From Thioflexithrix psekupsensis (lineage in GTDB: Bacteria > Pseudomonadota > Gammaproteobacteria > Beggiatoales > Beggiatoaceae), in contig NZ_MSLT01000012.1 of NCBI RefSeq assembly GCF_002149925.1, positions 682,001-746,000 of the forward strand: DNA of 64,000 bases. The letters run 5' to 3'. Shown here one piece after another: positions 36,211 through 45,768 of the stretch. The position numbers were made by a program, and so were the translations under genes. Position 1 is the stretch's first letter, and every line of letters starts with the position of its first letter. The notes under the pieces were generated by a model. That model saw only the letters and a program-made list of their open reading frames with translations. It had not been told where the DNA came from and did no database searches.

Positions 36211-36479
36211 GGTGAGTTCCTTTTTTTATGAATAATGAATAATTATTTTTTTGAGAATTATAAAGATAAAGGGGGGGTGATTCATAGAGCGATTGTTGTG
36301 TCTGAATCAGAAATGAGCGACTTGTTTAATGTACAGAATTAATACCTACTTATCATGTGTTTTTACAAATAATAGTTTTTGTCAATGCTTTTTCAGACAA
36401 AAAATTTTATGAAGCGGTTAATTTTGCTATAATTCACCATTCCCCATTAGATAACACGTCGCGTTTGGAGTGCTTAATC

Positions 36480-36929
36480 ATGATTGAAGAATATGGCGTT
36501 GTGGTTGAAGTCAGTGACACTTATGCGTGGATCAAAACTCAACGACAAAGCAGTTGCGGTCATTGTTCATCCAGCAGCGGCTGTGGCACTGCTACTTTAG
36601 CGCAAGTGCTAGGACAAAAGTATAATGAAATACGCGTTATGAATCACTTACAGGTGCAAGTCGGTGATCACGTGGTGATCGGCTTGGAAGAACAAGCCTT
36701 AGTGCGTAGCTCTTTATTACTGTACCTATTGCCCTTATTAACGCTGTTCACCGCCGCAGTCGCGGTGGAAAGTCTGGCCAGCATAGGGCTATTTGCGGCC
36801 GATGAACGCTACAGCCTGCTGGGTGGTTTACTTGGATTTGTGGGGGGACTGTTGGGCGTGCGCTGGTGGTCGCAACGCTTGGCGGATGACAGCCGTTATC
36901 AACCGGTGTTGTTGAAAACATTACCATAA
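36480..36929 (+). CDS. rseC: SoxR-reducing/sigma-E regulator RseC
   Basis: 149 residues: an N-terminal domain with a cysteine cluster (SCGHCSSSSGCGT, about residues 24-36) and two membrane helices (about 82-102 and 112-130), the RseC/RsxC-associated layout. RseC helps keep SoxR reduced and modulates sigma-E signalling in enterics. Its position directly before mucD matches the rseABC-mucD arrangement, but no rpoE, rseA or rseB lies upstream. The frame is open 41 codons earlier; the ATG at 36480 has GGAG 9 bp upstream and matches the family start MIEEYGVVV. Confidence 0.9.
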   Translation: MIEEYGVVVEVSDTYAWIKTQRQSSCGHCSSSSGCGTATLAQVLGQKYNEIRVMNHLQVQVGDHVVIGLEEQALVRSSLLLYLLPLLTLFTAAVAVESLASIGLFAADERYSLLGGLLGFVGGLLGVRWWSQRLADDSRYQPVLLKTLP

Positions 36930-37017
36930 AGTGTGCCGTAACGTCCCTCTTTCTCTGTATTTTTTCTGATGATTTAGGAATTGAAAATTGATTAAATTAA
37001 GCAAAAAGGATTCGTCC

Positions 37018-38475
37018 ATGACGACAGTCGCAAAGAAGATAACCCGCAATGGGCTGATGATCGGTGTGTTGAGTGTGTGGTGTGTACTGATTTTTTGGAA
37101 TACATCATTGCACGCCACTAATTTGCCTGACTTCACCCCACTGGTCGAACAATACGGCCCCGCCGTGGTAAATATCAGCACCAGCAGTCGCAAAACAGAA
37201 GAAAATTCTGAACACGGCGGCGGAGGGCGTAGCCTTCCTGAACTTCCAGAAGACAGCCCTTTTAACGAATTTTTCCGCCGTTTTTTTGATGAACAACCCG
37301 AAGGCGGTTTTATGGAAGAGCTTCCTTCTACTTCTTTGGGGTCTGGTTTTATCATTTCTGCGGATGGTTATGTGGTGACGAATAATCACGTGATAGAAGA
37401 ATCAGGCGAGATTATTGTGCGATTGAATGATCGTCGGGAATTTGTTGCACAATTAATTGGTGCGGATAAACGCAGTGATTTGGCTTTATTAAAAGTGGAA
37501 GCCACGGATTTGCCCACAGTTAAATTAGGCAGTTCTAGTGCGTTAAAAGTGGGTGAATGGGTATTGGCGATTGGTTCGCCGTTTGGTTTTGAATATTCAG
37601 TGACTGCGGGTATTGTCAGTGCGAAAGGGCGCAGTTTACCCAAAGACACTTATGTGCCATTTATTCAAACCGATGTGGCCATTAACCCCGGCAATTCAGG
37701 TGGGCCTTTGTTTAACATGGCCGGCGAAGTGGTTGGAGTTAATTCCCAAATTTATAGCCGTACCGGTGGCTTTATGGGTTTATCTTTTGCCATTCCCGTT
37801 GATATGATGATACATATCGTAGAACAGTTAAAGGCGAATGGTAAAGTGACTCGTGGCTGGTTGGGCGTGTTAATTCAAGATGTGACACGAGAATTAGCCG
37901 AGTCTTTTGCGATGGATAAACCACAAGGGGCTTTGGTCGCGCAAGTATTGCCAAATAGTCCAGCCGAAGCGGCGGGCTTTCAAGTCGGCGATATTATTTT
38001 AAAATTCAATGGTAAAACAATTGAACGTTCAGCGGAATTACCGCCATTGGTTGGTATGTCTGAACTGGATAAACCTGCGGTCGCTGAGGTGTTGCGTGGC
38101 AGTGAGGTGTTAAACATTGACGTGATCGTGTCTGAACTGCCCCCAGAAGAAGAAGTTCGTTCTGCGGCACGCGGTCAAGGCTCCAGCACCACCAGCAATC
38201 GCATGGGTGTCTCTGTCATGGCATTGACCCCCGAACAGCGCAAAGAATTAAATATCGCTGAAGATGGTGTGTTAGTGCAGAAAGTGGAACGCGGCCCCGC
38301 TCAAGAGGCTGGGATTCGTGACAATGATGTCATTGTGATGTTGGATGGCAAACGGGTCAAAGATGTGAAACACTTCAGTGAATTGGTGTCTGGCTTAGAA
38401 GCCGGCCGCACTGTTCCTGTGTTGATCAATCGTCGCGGTAATCCTTCATTTTTGGCCTTAAAAATCCCAAAATGA
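37018..38475 (+). CDS. mucD: Periplasmic Do-type serine protease/chaperone (DegP/MucD)
   Basis: 485 residues. A signal peptide (about 10-35) is followed by a trypsin-like domain with His in TNNHVIEE, Asp in RSDLALLKV and Ser in NPGNSGGPL, then two PDZ domains (about 265-355 and 385-480). The order and length fit the DegP/MucD group, which degrades or refolds damaged envelope proteins. A TTG opens the frame 30 bp earlier, but ATG 37018 has AAGGA 8 bp upstream. rseC lies just before it and the glutaredoxin-like gene overlaps its stop by 4 bp, so this is a stress operon. Confidence 0.95.
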   Translation: MTTVAKKITRNGLMIGVLSVWCVLIFWNTSLHATNLPDFTPLVEQYGPAVVNISTSSRKTEENSEHGGGGRSLPELPEDSPFNEFFRRFFDEQPEGGFMEELPSTSLGSGFIISADGYVVTNNHVIEESGEIIVRLNDRREFVAQLIGADKRSDLALLKVEATDLPTVKLGSSSALKVGEWVLAIGSPFGFEYSVTAGIVSAKGRSLPKDTYVPFIQTDVAINPGNSGGPLFNMAGEVVGVNSQIYSRTGGFMGLSFAIPVDMMIHIVEQLKANGKVTRGWLGVLIQDVTRELAESFAMDKPQGALVAQVLPNSPAEAAGFQVGDIILKFNGKTIERSAELPPLVGMSELDKPAVAEVLRGSEVLNIDVIVSELPPEEEVRSAARGQGSSTTSNRMGVSVMALTPEQRKELNIAEDGVLVQKVERGPAQEAGIRDNDVIVMLDGKRVKDVKHFSELVSGLEAGRTVPVLINRRGNPSFLALKIPK

Positions 38476-38720
38476 GCCGTGAGATCATGGCATTTACGCT
38501 GTATTCGCGTGAAGGTTGTCATTTGTGTGAAGACATGATGCGAGAACTTTCCGCGTTACAGCGTGATCAGGCGTTTACCGTGCATATCGTCGATATTGAC
38601 ACTGATCCCGATTTGCAAGCGCGTTATGATCGCAAAGTGCCTGTGTTGGCGCATGGAGACGTGGAATTGACTTATTATTTTCTTGATGAAGCGTTGTTTT
38701 TGGATTACTTGAAACGTTGA
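38472..38720 (+). CDS. Glutaredoxin-like protein (DUF836)
   Basis: 82 residues of the glutaredoxin-like DUF836 family. The thioredoxin-fold opening FTLYSREGCHLCEDM holds a CxxC active site (Cys at about 16 and 19) and KVPVLAHGD supplies the cis-proline loop. Thiol-disulfide exchange is likely, but partners are unknown. Its ATG overlaps the mucD stop (ATGA). A second ATG at 38487 (MAFTLYSREG) is a plausible true start. Confidence 0.9.
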   Translation: MSREIMAFTLYSREGCHLCEDMMRELSALQRDQAFTVHIVDIDTDPDLQARYDRKVPVLAHGDVELTYYFLDEALFLDYLKR

Positions 38721-38737
38721 GCTTATTTTCTTACCTC

Positions 38738-38771
38738 GTCTGAATCCCAATTTTCCTATGGCGATTCAGAC
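38738..38771. repeat. GTCTGAATC/GATTCAGAC stem-loop
   Basis: Perfect 9-bp inverted repeats (38738-38746 and 38763-38771) around a 16-nt loop, followed by TTTATT. It belongs to the same dispersed family as the palindromes at 17900 and 59966 and probably ends the mucD operon. Confidence 0.7.
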
Positions 38772-38801
38772 TTTATTATGTGTTTCTCTAGGAGTTGATG
38801 A

Positions 38802-39929
38802 ATGCGACGAATTGTAATTTTAGGGGCGGGATTTGCGGGCTTAACAGCCATTCGTCAATTGCGCAAAGCAGGCTGTCGGGATTCGATTACTTTGGTATCA
38901 CCGCAACCGATATTGCATTTTTATCCCAGTCTCATTTGGGTGCCGGCGGGATTGCGCAGTGAAGCGGATTTAAATATTCCGTTGGATAATTTTTTGGCGC
39001 GTCATCAGGTGCATTTTCATCAGGGACACGTCACAGGCTTGTCTCCCGATCAACAGCGGGTTCATACCGATAAGGGCGATCTGAGTTACGATCAATTATT
39101 GATTGCGACGGGAGGGCGTTTTATTAAAAAATTGCCCGGTATTGAACATGTTTACACGCCCTGCGAAGGCTACGCACCCACCAAAGCCTACAGTGATCGT
39201 TTAGCAGAATTACAAAGTGGGACATTGGCTTTTGGTTTTGCGTCCAATCCGAATGAACAATCAGCAATGCGTGGGGGGCCGATTTTTGAGTTTTTATTTG
39301 GCATCGATACGCTACTGCGACAACAGGGACGACGCGACCGTTTTAAAATGGTGTTTTTCAATCCAGCGGCTGAACCCGGTAAGCGTTTGGGAGAAAAGGC
39401 GGTTAAACACCTGTTAGCGGAAATGGGCAAGCGCGGAATCGAAACCCATTTGGGACACAAAATGAAAGGATTTTCTGCCAACAGTGTGATGACGGAAGGC
39501 GGGAATATTTCTAGCGATCTCACCTTATTTATGCCGGGCATGACGGGGCCGGTTTGGGCAGAAAAGAGTGGTTTGCCGTTATCGCCGGGGGGATTTTTTA
39601 AGGCGACAGAACAGTGTCAAGTAGAAGGTTTTGCGAGTATTTTTGTAGCGGGTGATGCGGGGAGTTATCCGGGACCTGATTGGTTGCCGAAACAAGCCCA
39701 TATTGCCGATTTACAAGCCGAAACCGCCGTAAAAAATATGTTAGCCACACAACGCGGTCAAGCGGCTGATGCGGTATTTAAAACGGAACTGATTTGTATT
39801 GTCGATACCTTAAACAGTGGCATGTTGGTGTATCGAGACACGCAACGGGCGCGTTTATTACCGAAATTACCGATTTTTCACTGGTTAAAGCGGGCATTTG
39901 AATGGAGTTATTTGCGGACTTATCGTTAA
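38802..39929 (+). CDS. FAD-dependent oxidoreductase, sulfide:quinone reductase-like
   Basis: 375 residues with the NADH dehydrogenase-II/SQR fold: VILGAGFAGLTAIRQL (5-20), LLIATGGRF (99-107) and IFVAGDAGSYPGP (280-292) bind FAD. The overall pattern, including HFYPSLIWVPAG and a C-terminal amphipathic tail (FHWLKRAFEWSYLR), resembles SQR and related membrane-bound flavoproteins. Of the redox cysteines, one near the C-terminus (ELICIVDT, Cys332) and one at Cys121 are present, but the middle SQR cysteine position reads SAMRGGPIFEF without Cys. It may therefore be an SQR relative with another substrate. It stands alone between a stem-loop and metK. Confidence 0.8.
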   Translation: MRRIVILGAGFAGLTAIRQLRKAGCRDSITLVSPQPILHFYPSLIWVPAGLRSEADLNIPLDNFLARHQVHFHQGHVTGLSPDQQRVHTDKGDLSYDQLLIATGGRFIKKLPGIEHVYTPCEGYAPTKAYSDRLAELQSGTLAFGFASNPNEQSAMRGGPIFEFLFGIDTLLRQQGRRDRFKMVFFNPAAEPGKRLGEKAVKHLLAEMGKRGIETHLGHKMKGFSANSVMTEGGNISSDLTLFMPGMTGPVWAEKSGLPLSPGGFFKATEQCQVEGFASIFVAGDAGSYPGPDWLPKQAHIADLQAETAVKNMLATQRGQAADAVFKTELICIVDTLNSGMLVYRDTQRARLLPKLPIFHWLKRAFEWSYLRTYR

Positions 39930-40108
39930 AAATGAGGAGTCTACAAAATGACTCCCACTCCCATCACATAAACCACCGCAATGTCATCAAATTGCGCTAT
40001 CATAATCAGTTTCATCATGAATTGGCAGCGCATATTGTATTTTACTTGCTCTAGTAATATAACTAGGCTGCTTCTTTCTCCACTGTTTCAATAGCGAAGA
40101 AAACATCT

Positions 40109-41269
40109 ATGACCGATACCTTGTTGTTCACGTCCGAATCTGTTTCAGAAGGACATCCTGATAAAGTCGCTGATCAAATTTCCGATGCGGTTTTGGATGC
40201 CATCTTAACCCATGATAAGCAAGCCCGCGTGGCCTGTGAAACCCTGATTAAAACAGGCATGGTTTTGGTGGCCGGCGAAATCACCACCCACGCCAATGTT
40301 GACATCGAAGCCCTTGTGCGCCAAACGGTGAAAAATATTGGTTATAACAGTTCCGTAATCGGTTTTGACGCGGACTCTTGTGCGGTGCTGTCGGCTATTG
40401 GTAAACAATCGGCGGACATCGCTATGGGTGTCGATCATGCCGATGATCACGAACAAGGGGCAGGCGATCAAGGTTTAATGTTCGGTTATGCCACCAATGA
40501 AACCGATGTATTAATGCCCGCGCCTATCACTTACGCCCATCGTTTGGTGAGACGACAAGCCCATGTGCGGAAAAACGGTATTCTTAGTTGGTTACGTCCC
40601 GATGCCAAAAGTCAAGTGACCTTCCGCTATCAAGACGGTAAACCCGTGGGCATTGATGCAGTGGTATTATCCACGCAACATGATCCCGACATCAGCAACA
40701 AGGCGTTGCATGAAGCGGTCATGGATGAAATTATTAAACCTGTGTTACCTGCGGAATGGTTGGATAAAGATACCCGTTATTACATTAACCCCACCGGCCG
40801 TTTTGTGATTGGTGGCCCCGTGGGCGATTGCGGCTTGACCGGGCGTAAAATTATTGTTGATACCTATGGCGGCATGGCGCGGCATGGGGGCGGTGCATTT
40901 TCGGGCAAAGACCCGTCAAAAGTGGATCGTTCAGCCGCGTACGCAGCGCGTTATGTGGCGAAAAATATTGTGGCCGCCGGTTTAGCCGAACGCTGCGAAA
41001 TTCAAGTGTCTTATGCCATTGGCGTGGCTGAACCCACCTCAATTCGGGTAGAAACCTTCGGCACGGGCAAAATCGAAGAAAAACGTTTAACTGATTTGGT
41101 ACGAGAACATTTTGACTTGCGTCCACGCGGGTTAATTGCCATGTTAGACTTGTTACATCCGATTTATCAACCGACGGCAGCTTATGGGCATTTTGGCCGT
41201 GATGACTTAGATTTAACGTGGGAACGTACCGATAAAGCGGATATGTTACGCGAAGCGGCCGCCGTTTAA
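40109..41269 (+). CDS. metK: S-adenosylmethionine synthetase
   Basis: 386 residues, standard for MetK, which makes SAM from methionine and [24 protein letters not shown] opens the protein, [12 protein letters not shown] (about 117-128) is the active-site hexapeptide region and [16 protein letters not shown] (about 258-273) is the second signature. It lies 41 bp before ahcY, so methyl-group activation and recovery are coexpressed. The 180-bp leader shows no SAM-I or SAH riboswitch that I recognise; a TAATAT box at 40055-40060 is a weak promoter candidate. Confidence 0.98.
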   Translation: MTDTLLFTSESVSEGHPDKVADQISDAVLDAILTHDKQARVACETLIKTGMVLVAGEITTHANVDIEALVRQTVKNIGYNSSVIGFDADSCAVLSAIGKQSADIAMGVDHADDHEQGAGDQGLMFGYATNETDVLMPAPITYAHRLVRRQAHVRKNGILSWLRPDAKSQVTFRYQDGKPVGIDAVVLSTQHDPDISNKALHEAVMDEIIKPVLPAEWLDKDTRYYINPTGRFVIGGPVGDCGLTGRKIIVDTYGGMARHGGGAFSGKDPSKVDRSAAYAARYVAKNIVAAGLAERCEIQVSYAIGVAEPTSIRVETFGTGKIEEKRLTDLVREHFDLRPRGLIAMLDLLHPIYQPTAAYGHFGRDDLDLTWERTDKADMLREAAAV

Positions 41270-41310
41270 TTTTTTTAGTATTTTTTATCTTGTTTGAGGA
41301 TTAGAGACTA

Positions 41311-42624
41311 ATGAGTTCACAACCCGTGATTAATTTAACGCCCGATTATAAAGTGGCTGACATGAGTTTAGCCGCTTGGGGTCGCAAGGAAATTGCGATT
41401 GCTGAAACCGAAATGCCAGGGTTAATGGCGATTCGTCAAGAATATCAACAACAACAGCCGTTAAAAGGCGCACGTATCGCTGGTTGTTTACACATGACCA
41501 TTCAAACGGCGGTGTTGATTGAAACCTTGATCGCGTTGGGCGCGGAAGTGCGTTGGTCATCGTGCAATATTTTCTCTACGCAAGATCATGCCGCAGCCGC
41601 TATTGCTGCGGAAGGAATTCCTGTTTTTGCATGGAAAGGTGAGAGCGAATCAGAATATGAATGGTGCATTCAACAAACCATTTTTGGCCCCAATAATTGG
41701 CGGCCGAATATGATTTTAGATGATGGTGGCGATTTGACCTTAATTATGCACCAACAATACCCTGAATTAATTCAGCAAGTCAAAGGCGTTTCTGAAGAAA
41801 CCACCACAGGCGTACATCGTTTATACGAAATGATGAAAGCAGGGACTTTAAAAACGCCCGCGATTAACGTCAATGATTCTGTCACTAAATCGAAATTTGA
41901 CAATTTATATGGTTGTCGGGAATCGTTAATGGACGGGATTAAACGCGCCACCGATGTCATGATTGCGGGCAAGGTGTGCGTGGTGTTGGGATATGGCGAT
42001 GTGGGCAAGGGCAGCGCGCAAGCCTTTCGCGGTTTAGGGGCGACAGTATGGGTGACGGAAATTGATCCCATTTGCGCCTTACAAGCGGCTATGGAAGGCT
42101 ATCGCGTGGTGACAATGGAACAAGCCGCGTCGATTGGCGATATTTTCGTGACGGCAACAGGTAACGTCGGTGTGATCACTTTAGAACACATGCAGCAAAT
42201 GAAAGATCAAGCGATTGTGTGCAATATTGGTCATTTCGATTCAGAAATTGAAATTGCCCAGTTGCGCCAATATCGTTGGGAAAATATTAAGCCGCAAGTG
42301 GATCATGTGATTTTCCCTGATGGTAAGCGTTTGATTGTGTTAGCGGAAGGGCGTTTGGTCAACTTAGGTTGTGCCACGGGACATCCCAGTTTTGTCATGT
42401 CCAGTTCTTTTACCAATCAAGTGTTAGCACAAATTGAGCTGTGGCAACATGGCGACCGTTATGAAAATAAAGTGTATGTGTTGCCTAAGCATTTAGATGA
42501 AAAAGTGGCTTCTCTGCATTTGAAACGTTTGGGCGTACAATTGACGCAATTAACGCCAGAACAAGCCGATTATTTAGGCGTTTCAGTCACAGGCCCTTTT
42601 AAACCTGAGCATTATCGCTACTAA
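41311..42624 (+). CDS. ahcY: S-adenosylhomocysteine hydrolase
   Basis: 437 residues. AhcY reversibly cleaves SAH to adenosine and homocysteine with tightly bound [17 protein letters not shown], the substrate Glu/Asp region [25 protein letters not shown] (catalytic Lys), NAD motif [12 protein letters not shown] and the conserved C-terminal FKPEHYRY are all present. It follows metK and a strong terminator follows it. The enzyme relieves product inhibition of SAM-dependent methylases. Confidence 0.98.
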   Translation: MSSQPVINLTPDYKVADMSLAAWGRKEIAIAETEMPGLMAIRQEYQQQQPLKGARIAGCLHMTIQTAVLIETLIALGAEVRWSSCNIFSTQDHAAAAIAAEGIPVFAWKGESESEYEWCIQQTIFGPNNWRPNMILDDGGDLTLIMHQQYPELIQQVKGVSEETTTGVHRLYEMMKAGTLKTPAINVNDSVTKSKFDNLYGCRESLMDGIKRATDVMIAGKVCVVLGYGDVGKGSAQAFRGLGATVWVTEIDPICALQAAMEGYRVVTMEQAASIGDIFVTATGNVGVITLEHMQQMKDQAIVCNIGHFDSEIEIAQLRQYRWENIKPQVDHVIFPDGKRLIVLAEGRLVNLGCATGHPSFVMSSSFTNQVLAQIELWQHGDRYENKVYVLPKHLDEKVASLHLKRLGVQLTQLTPEQADYLGVSVTGPFKPEHYRY

Positions 42625-42649
42625 TGCGTGACTTATCGTAATTTTTTCT

Positions 42650-42706
42650 CAGGGATAACGTCTTTTATTGGGTTTTTAATTCATAAAAGAGGTTATCCCT
42701 GTTTTT
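42650..42706 (+). terminator. Rho-independent terminator of metK-ahcY
   Basis: CAGGGATAAC (42650-42659) pairs with GTTATCCCTG (42692-42701), with an inner stem TCTTTTAT/ATAAAAGA, and TTTTT follows. It lies 26 bp past the ahcY stop. Confidence 0.9.
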
Positions 42707-42727
42707 ATCAGTGATTTTTCTGATTTT

Positions 42728-43576
42728 ATGAAATTAATTATTGTCAGCGGATTATCGGGCGCGGGTAAAACCATTGCACTGCATAGCTTAGAAGATATGG
42801 GCGTGTATTGTGTGGATAATTTGCCCGTTTGTTTATTGCCTGCTTTTATCGAACACGTGCCGCAATTAGGGCAGTTACATGATTGTGTGGCTGTGGGTGT
42901 GGATGCGCGCAGTGCGTCAACGCATGAAATGCCTAAATTACTCGATACTTTAATGCAATTAACGTTGCCTTTAGAAATTTTATTTTTAGAATCAGAAGAT
43001 GCGGTGTTAATTAAACGCTTTAGCGAAACGCGCCGTAAACATCCTTTAACCACAGATCAATTGCCTTTGGCTGAAGCGATTCGTCATGAGCGAGCTTTAT
43101 TAGCTCCTTTGGCGACCAGAGCCGATATTCGCATTAATACCAGTCAAATGCACGTGCATCAATTGCGCGATATGATTCGGGCGCGGGTGGGTTTACAACC
43201 TTCGGAGCAATTGTCTTTATTGTTTCAATCTTTTGGTTTTAAATATGGCGTGCCGAGTGATGTTGATTTTGTGTTTGATGTGCGTTGTTTGCCTAATCCT
43301 TATTGGCAGATGGAATTGCGTCACCAAACGGGTCAAGAAAGCGATGTGCAGCAATTTTTACAATCGCAACCGCAAGTGCAGCAAATGTTATCTAGCATTC
43401 GAGATTTTTTAGAACAATGGTTGCCTGCTTTTATTGCCGACAATCGCAGTTATTTAACGATTGCGATTGGTTGCACGGGTGGACGACATCGTTCGGTTTA
43501 TATTGCAGAACAATTAGCCCTTCATTTTAAAACGAATCGACGCGGTGTTTTATTGCGTCATCGGGAATTATCATGA
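42728..43576 (+). CDS. rapZ: RNase adapter protein RapZ
   Basis: 282 residues. Walker A GLSGAGKT is near 8-15; YCVDNLP, FLESEDAVLIKRFSETRRKHPL and C-terminal GCTGGRHRSVYIAE are hallmark RapZ/YvcJ blocks. In E. coli RapZ binds sRNA GlmZ and guides RNase E, tuning glucosamine-6-phosphate synthesis. It overlaps the EIIA gene by ATGA. The usual upstream neighbours (rpoN, hpf, ptsN) are absent; instead a terminator lies 22 bp before it, so its promoter must be within or before that region. Confidence 0.96.
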   Translation: MKLIIVSGLSGAGKTIALHSLEDMGVYCVDNLPVCLLPAFIEHVPQLGQLHDCVAVGVDARSASTHEMPKLLDTLMQLTLPLEILFLESEDAVLIKRFSETRRKHPLTTDQLPLAEAIRHERALLAPLATRADIRINTSQMHVHQLRDMIRARVGLQPSEQLSLLFQSFGFKYGVPSDVDFVFDVRCLPNPYWQMELRHQTGQESDVQQFLQSQPQVQQMLSSIRDFLEQWLPAFIADNRSYLTIAIGCTGGRHRSVYIAEQLALHFKTNRRGVLLRHRELS

Positions 43577-43971
43577 GTATTTCTATTTTATTGATTACCC
43601 ATGATGATATTGGGATTAGCTTAATTGGCAGTTTAGAGCAGATGTTTGGACAATTACCGTTGACCATTAAAGCCTTGCCCATTCGTCATGAATCAGAACC
43701 GTTAAGTTTTTGTTATCATGCAGAGAATTTTTGCAGTCGTTTAAACGAAGGGGATGGGGTATTGGTATTAACGGATTTATTTGGTGCAACGCCCTGCAAT
43801 ATCGCCTGTAGTTTAATTCATAATCGTTATCCTGTGCGCGTGATTGCGGGGGTTAATTTGCCGATGTTAATTAAAATTATGAATAACCCGAAAGAAAGTT
43901 TAGATAATTTAGCCAAATTGGCGATAAAAGGCGGTTGTCAAGGGATATTAGATGTGAATCAATTAATGTAG
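43573..43971 (+). CDS. PTS EIIA component, mannose/fructose-sorbose family
   Basis: 132 residues of the EIIA-Man fold. The phosphorylatable His is in LLITHDDIG (His10), and VLTDLFGATPCNIA holds the conserved D-x-x-GATP loop. In beta- and gammaproteobacteria such a solitary EIIA often follows rapZ and precedes an HPr gene, forming a regulatory nitrogen-type PTS rather than a sugar transporter. Here no HPr follows; the next gene is pssA after a 256-bp gap. It is translationally coupled to rapZ by ATGA. Confidence 0.92.
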   Translation: MSISILLITHDDIGISLIGSLEQMFGQLPLTIKALPIRHESEPLSFCYHAENFCSRLNEGDGVLVLTDLFGATPCNIACSLIHNRYPVRVIAGVNLPMLIKIMNNPKESLDNLAKLAIKGGCQGILDVNQLM

Positions 43972-44071
43972 CACTTTTTGTCAGAATTAGAATTGATGGA
44001 AGGTCTAAATTTTCAGCGATTTTATCGGGCAAATTGAGCATGCTGTGAGGGGTGTCTTTCTACACCAGTAA

Positions 44072-44101
44072 TTCGCAAAACGCCATTTTTTCGCTTATAA
44101 T
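44072..44101 (+). promoter_or_regulatory. Sigma-70 promoter for pssA
   Basis: TTCGCA (44072-44077, 4 of 6 to TTGACA) and a perfect TATAAT (44096-44101) are separated by 18 bp. The resulting leader before the pssA ATG is about 120 nt. A half-site of the GTCAGAAT repeat (about 43980) lies upstream. Confidence 0.55.
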
Positions 44102-44227
44102 CGGCAGGCTATTCGTTGTCAATGACTGAAAAAATAAGGTTTTCTTAAAATCATAACGCGCAACGCTCTCATTTCTAAAATAAAAATTTATCCATAGCAT
44201 TTTGCATATTCTCCCTCCAAAAACACC

Positions 44228-45001
44228 ATGAATGAATCAACGCCTCCACCAGTACAACCGCCATCACCGCCGCGTTATCGGCGGGGAATTTATTTATTAC
44301 CGAATTTATTTACCACAGCGGCCTTATTTTCAGGTTTTTATGCCATTGTAGCGGCGATTAATGATCGCTTTGAAGCAGCGGCTATTGCTATTTTTATTGC
44401 CATGATTTTTGATGGTATTGATGGGCGCGTGGCGCGCATGACCAATACCCAAAGTGCATTTGGTGCGGAATATGATAGCTTGTCTGATTTGGTTTCTTTT
44501 GGACTTGCGCCTGCGTTGGTCATGTACGAATGGAGTTTAGCGGGTTTGGATAAAGCGGGCTGGTTAGCGGCTTTTATTTACACCGCGGCTACAGCACTGC
44601 GTCTCGCTCGATTTAATACCCAAGTCGGCAAATTGGATAAAGCCTATTTTCAAGGACTTCCTAGCCCTGCGGCGGCGGGTGTTTTAGCGGGATTGGTGTG
44701 GACGGTGACTGATTATGAAATGGAAGCCGCTACTTTAGCCATTCCCAGCTTAATTTTAACTGTATTAATCGGCTTATTAATGGTGAGCAATATTCGTTAT
44801 CGCAGTTTTAAAGATTTAGATTTGAAAGGTAAAGTACCCTTTTTTGCCATTTTAATGATGGTATTAGTCTTTGTCTTAATTTCTATTGATCCGCCACAAG
44901 TATTATTTATTATCTTTTTGCTTTATGCGTTTTCGGGGCCTGCCTTCACTTTATTAGAATTACGTCGGCGGCGTGCTGCGCGACATGATTCTCGCCAATA
45001 A
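44228..45001 (+). CDS. pssA: CDP-diacylglycerol-serine O-phosphatidyltransferase
   Basis: 257 residues, multi-pass inner membrane protein of the CDP-alcohol phosphotransferase family. The full motif D-G-x2-A-R-x8-G-x3-D-x3-D is seen in DGIDGRVARM...FGAEYDSLSD (about residues 62-84). The N-terminus is proline rich (PPPVQPPSPP) and precedes RRGIYLLPNLFT, typical of bacterial PssA type II. It makes phosphatidylserine, the precursor of phosphatidylethanolamine. The urtE-like gene follows 20 bp downstream. Confidence 0.93.
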   Translation: MNESTPPPVQPPSPPRYRRGIYLLPNLFTTAALFSGFYAIVAAINDRFEAAAIAIFIAMIFDGIDGRVARMTNTQSAFGAEYDSLSDLVSFGLAPALVMYEWSLAGLDKAGWLAAFIYTAATALRLARFNTQVGKLDKAYFQGLPSPAAAGVLAGLVWTVTDYEMEAATLAIPSLILTVLIGLLMVSNIRYRSFKDLDLKGKVPFFAILMMVLVFVLISIDPPQVLFIIFLLYAFSGPAFTLLELRRRRAARHDSRQ

Positions 45002-45021
45002 TTCTATTTTGAGAAAAAACC

Positions 45022-45717
45022 ATGTTGCATATCGAAAGTTTAAACCAATTTTACGGCGAAAGTCACACTTTATGGGACATCAATGTCACCATTCCGCAAG
45101 GGGTTTGTTTATGTCTTATGGGACGTAATGGCATGGGAAAGACAACGCTATTAAAAACATTAATGGGTTTGTTACCCGCTAAATCAGGACAAATTTTATT
45201 TGAAGGCGAACAATTGCTGCATTATCCTGCGGATATACGTCCTAAATTGGGCATTGCTTATGTGCCGCAAGGACGCGAAATTTTTCCCCAATTAACCGTG
45301 GAAGAAAATTTACACATCGGCTTAATGGCAGGCAAAGAAAAATTCAAAGAAATCCCTGAGAAAATTTTTCAACTCTTTCCTGTGTTAAAACAAATGTTAA
45401 AACGGCGCGGCGGCGATCTCTCTGGTGGACAACAACAACAATTGGCAATTGGACGCGCTTTGGCTTTTAACCCCAAATTACTCATTCTCGACGAACCCAC
45501 AGAAGGCATTCAACCCAATATTGTGCGGGAAATTGGCGACATTATTTGTCATTTAAATCAAGATGAAGGAATGACGGTATTATTGGTGGAACAAAAACTG
45601 CCTTTTGCGCGCCGTGTGGCGCAAGAATTTTGCATTTTAGACAAAGGACGCGCAGTCAGTTCAGGCAAAATGACCGAATTAAATGATGACATGATTCAGA
45701 ATTATTTGACGGTATAA
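45022..45717 (+). CDS. ABC transporter ATP-binding protein, UrtE/LivF-like
   Basis: 231 residues, a complete ABC ATPase: Walker A GRNGMGKTTL (about 34-43), Q-loop YVPQGREIFPQLTVEENL, signature LSGGQQQQLAIGRAL and Walker B LLILDEPTEGIQP. The text MLHIESLNQFYGESHTLWDI and NGMGKTTLLKTLMGLLPAKSG is closest to UrtE, the second ATPase of the urea/short-amide importer. No urtABCD genes accompany it, so it is an orphan unless the rest is elsewhere. It follows pssA at 20 bp. Confidence 0.88.
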   Translation: MLHIESLNQFYGESHTLWDINVTIPQGVCLCLMGRNGMGKTTLLKTLMGLLPAKSGQILFEGEQLLHYPADIRPKLGIAYVPQGREIFPQLTVEENLHIGLMAGKEKFKEIPEKIFQLFPVLKQMLKRRGGDLSGGQQQQLAIGRALAFNPKLLILDEPTEGIQPNIVREIGDIICHLNQDEGMTVLLVEQKLPFARRVAQEFCILDKGRAVSSGKMTELNDDMIQNYLTV

Positions 45718-45768
45718 TCTCACATGCGCTAAATTTAATCCATATCCCACCCCAAAGGAGAATTCAAC

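Noticed and set aside
39930-40108. SAM or SAH riboswitch before metK-ahcY
   Set aside because: The gene context fits, but the leader lacks the expected multi-stem pattern; only a small GGAGTC/GACTCC hairpin near 39935-39957 is visible.
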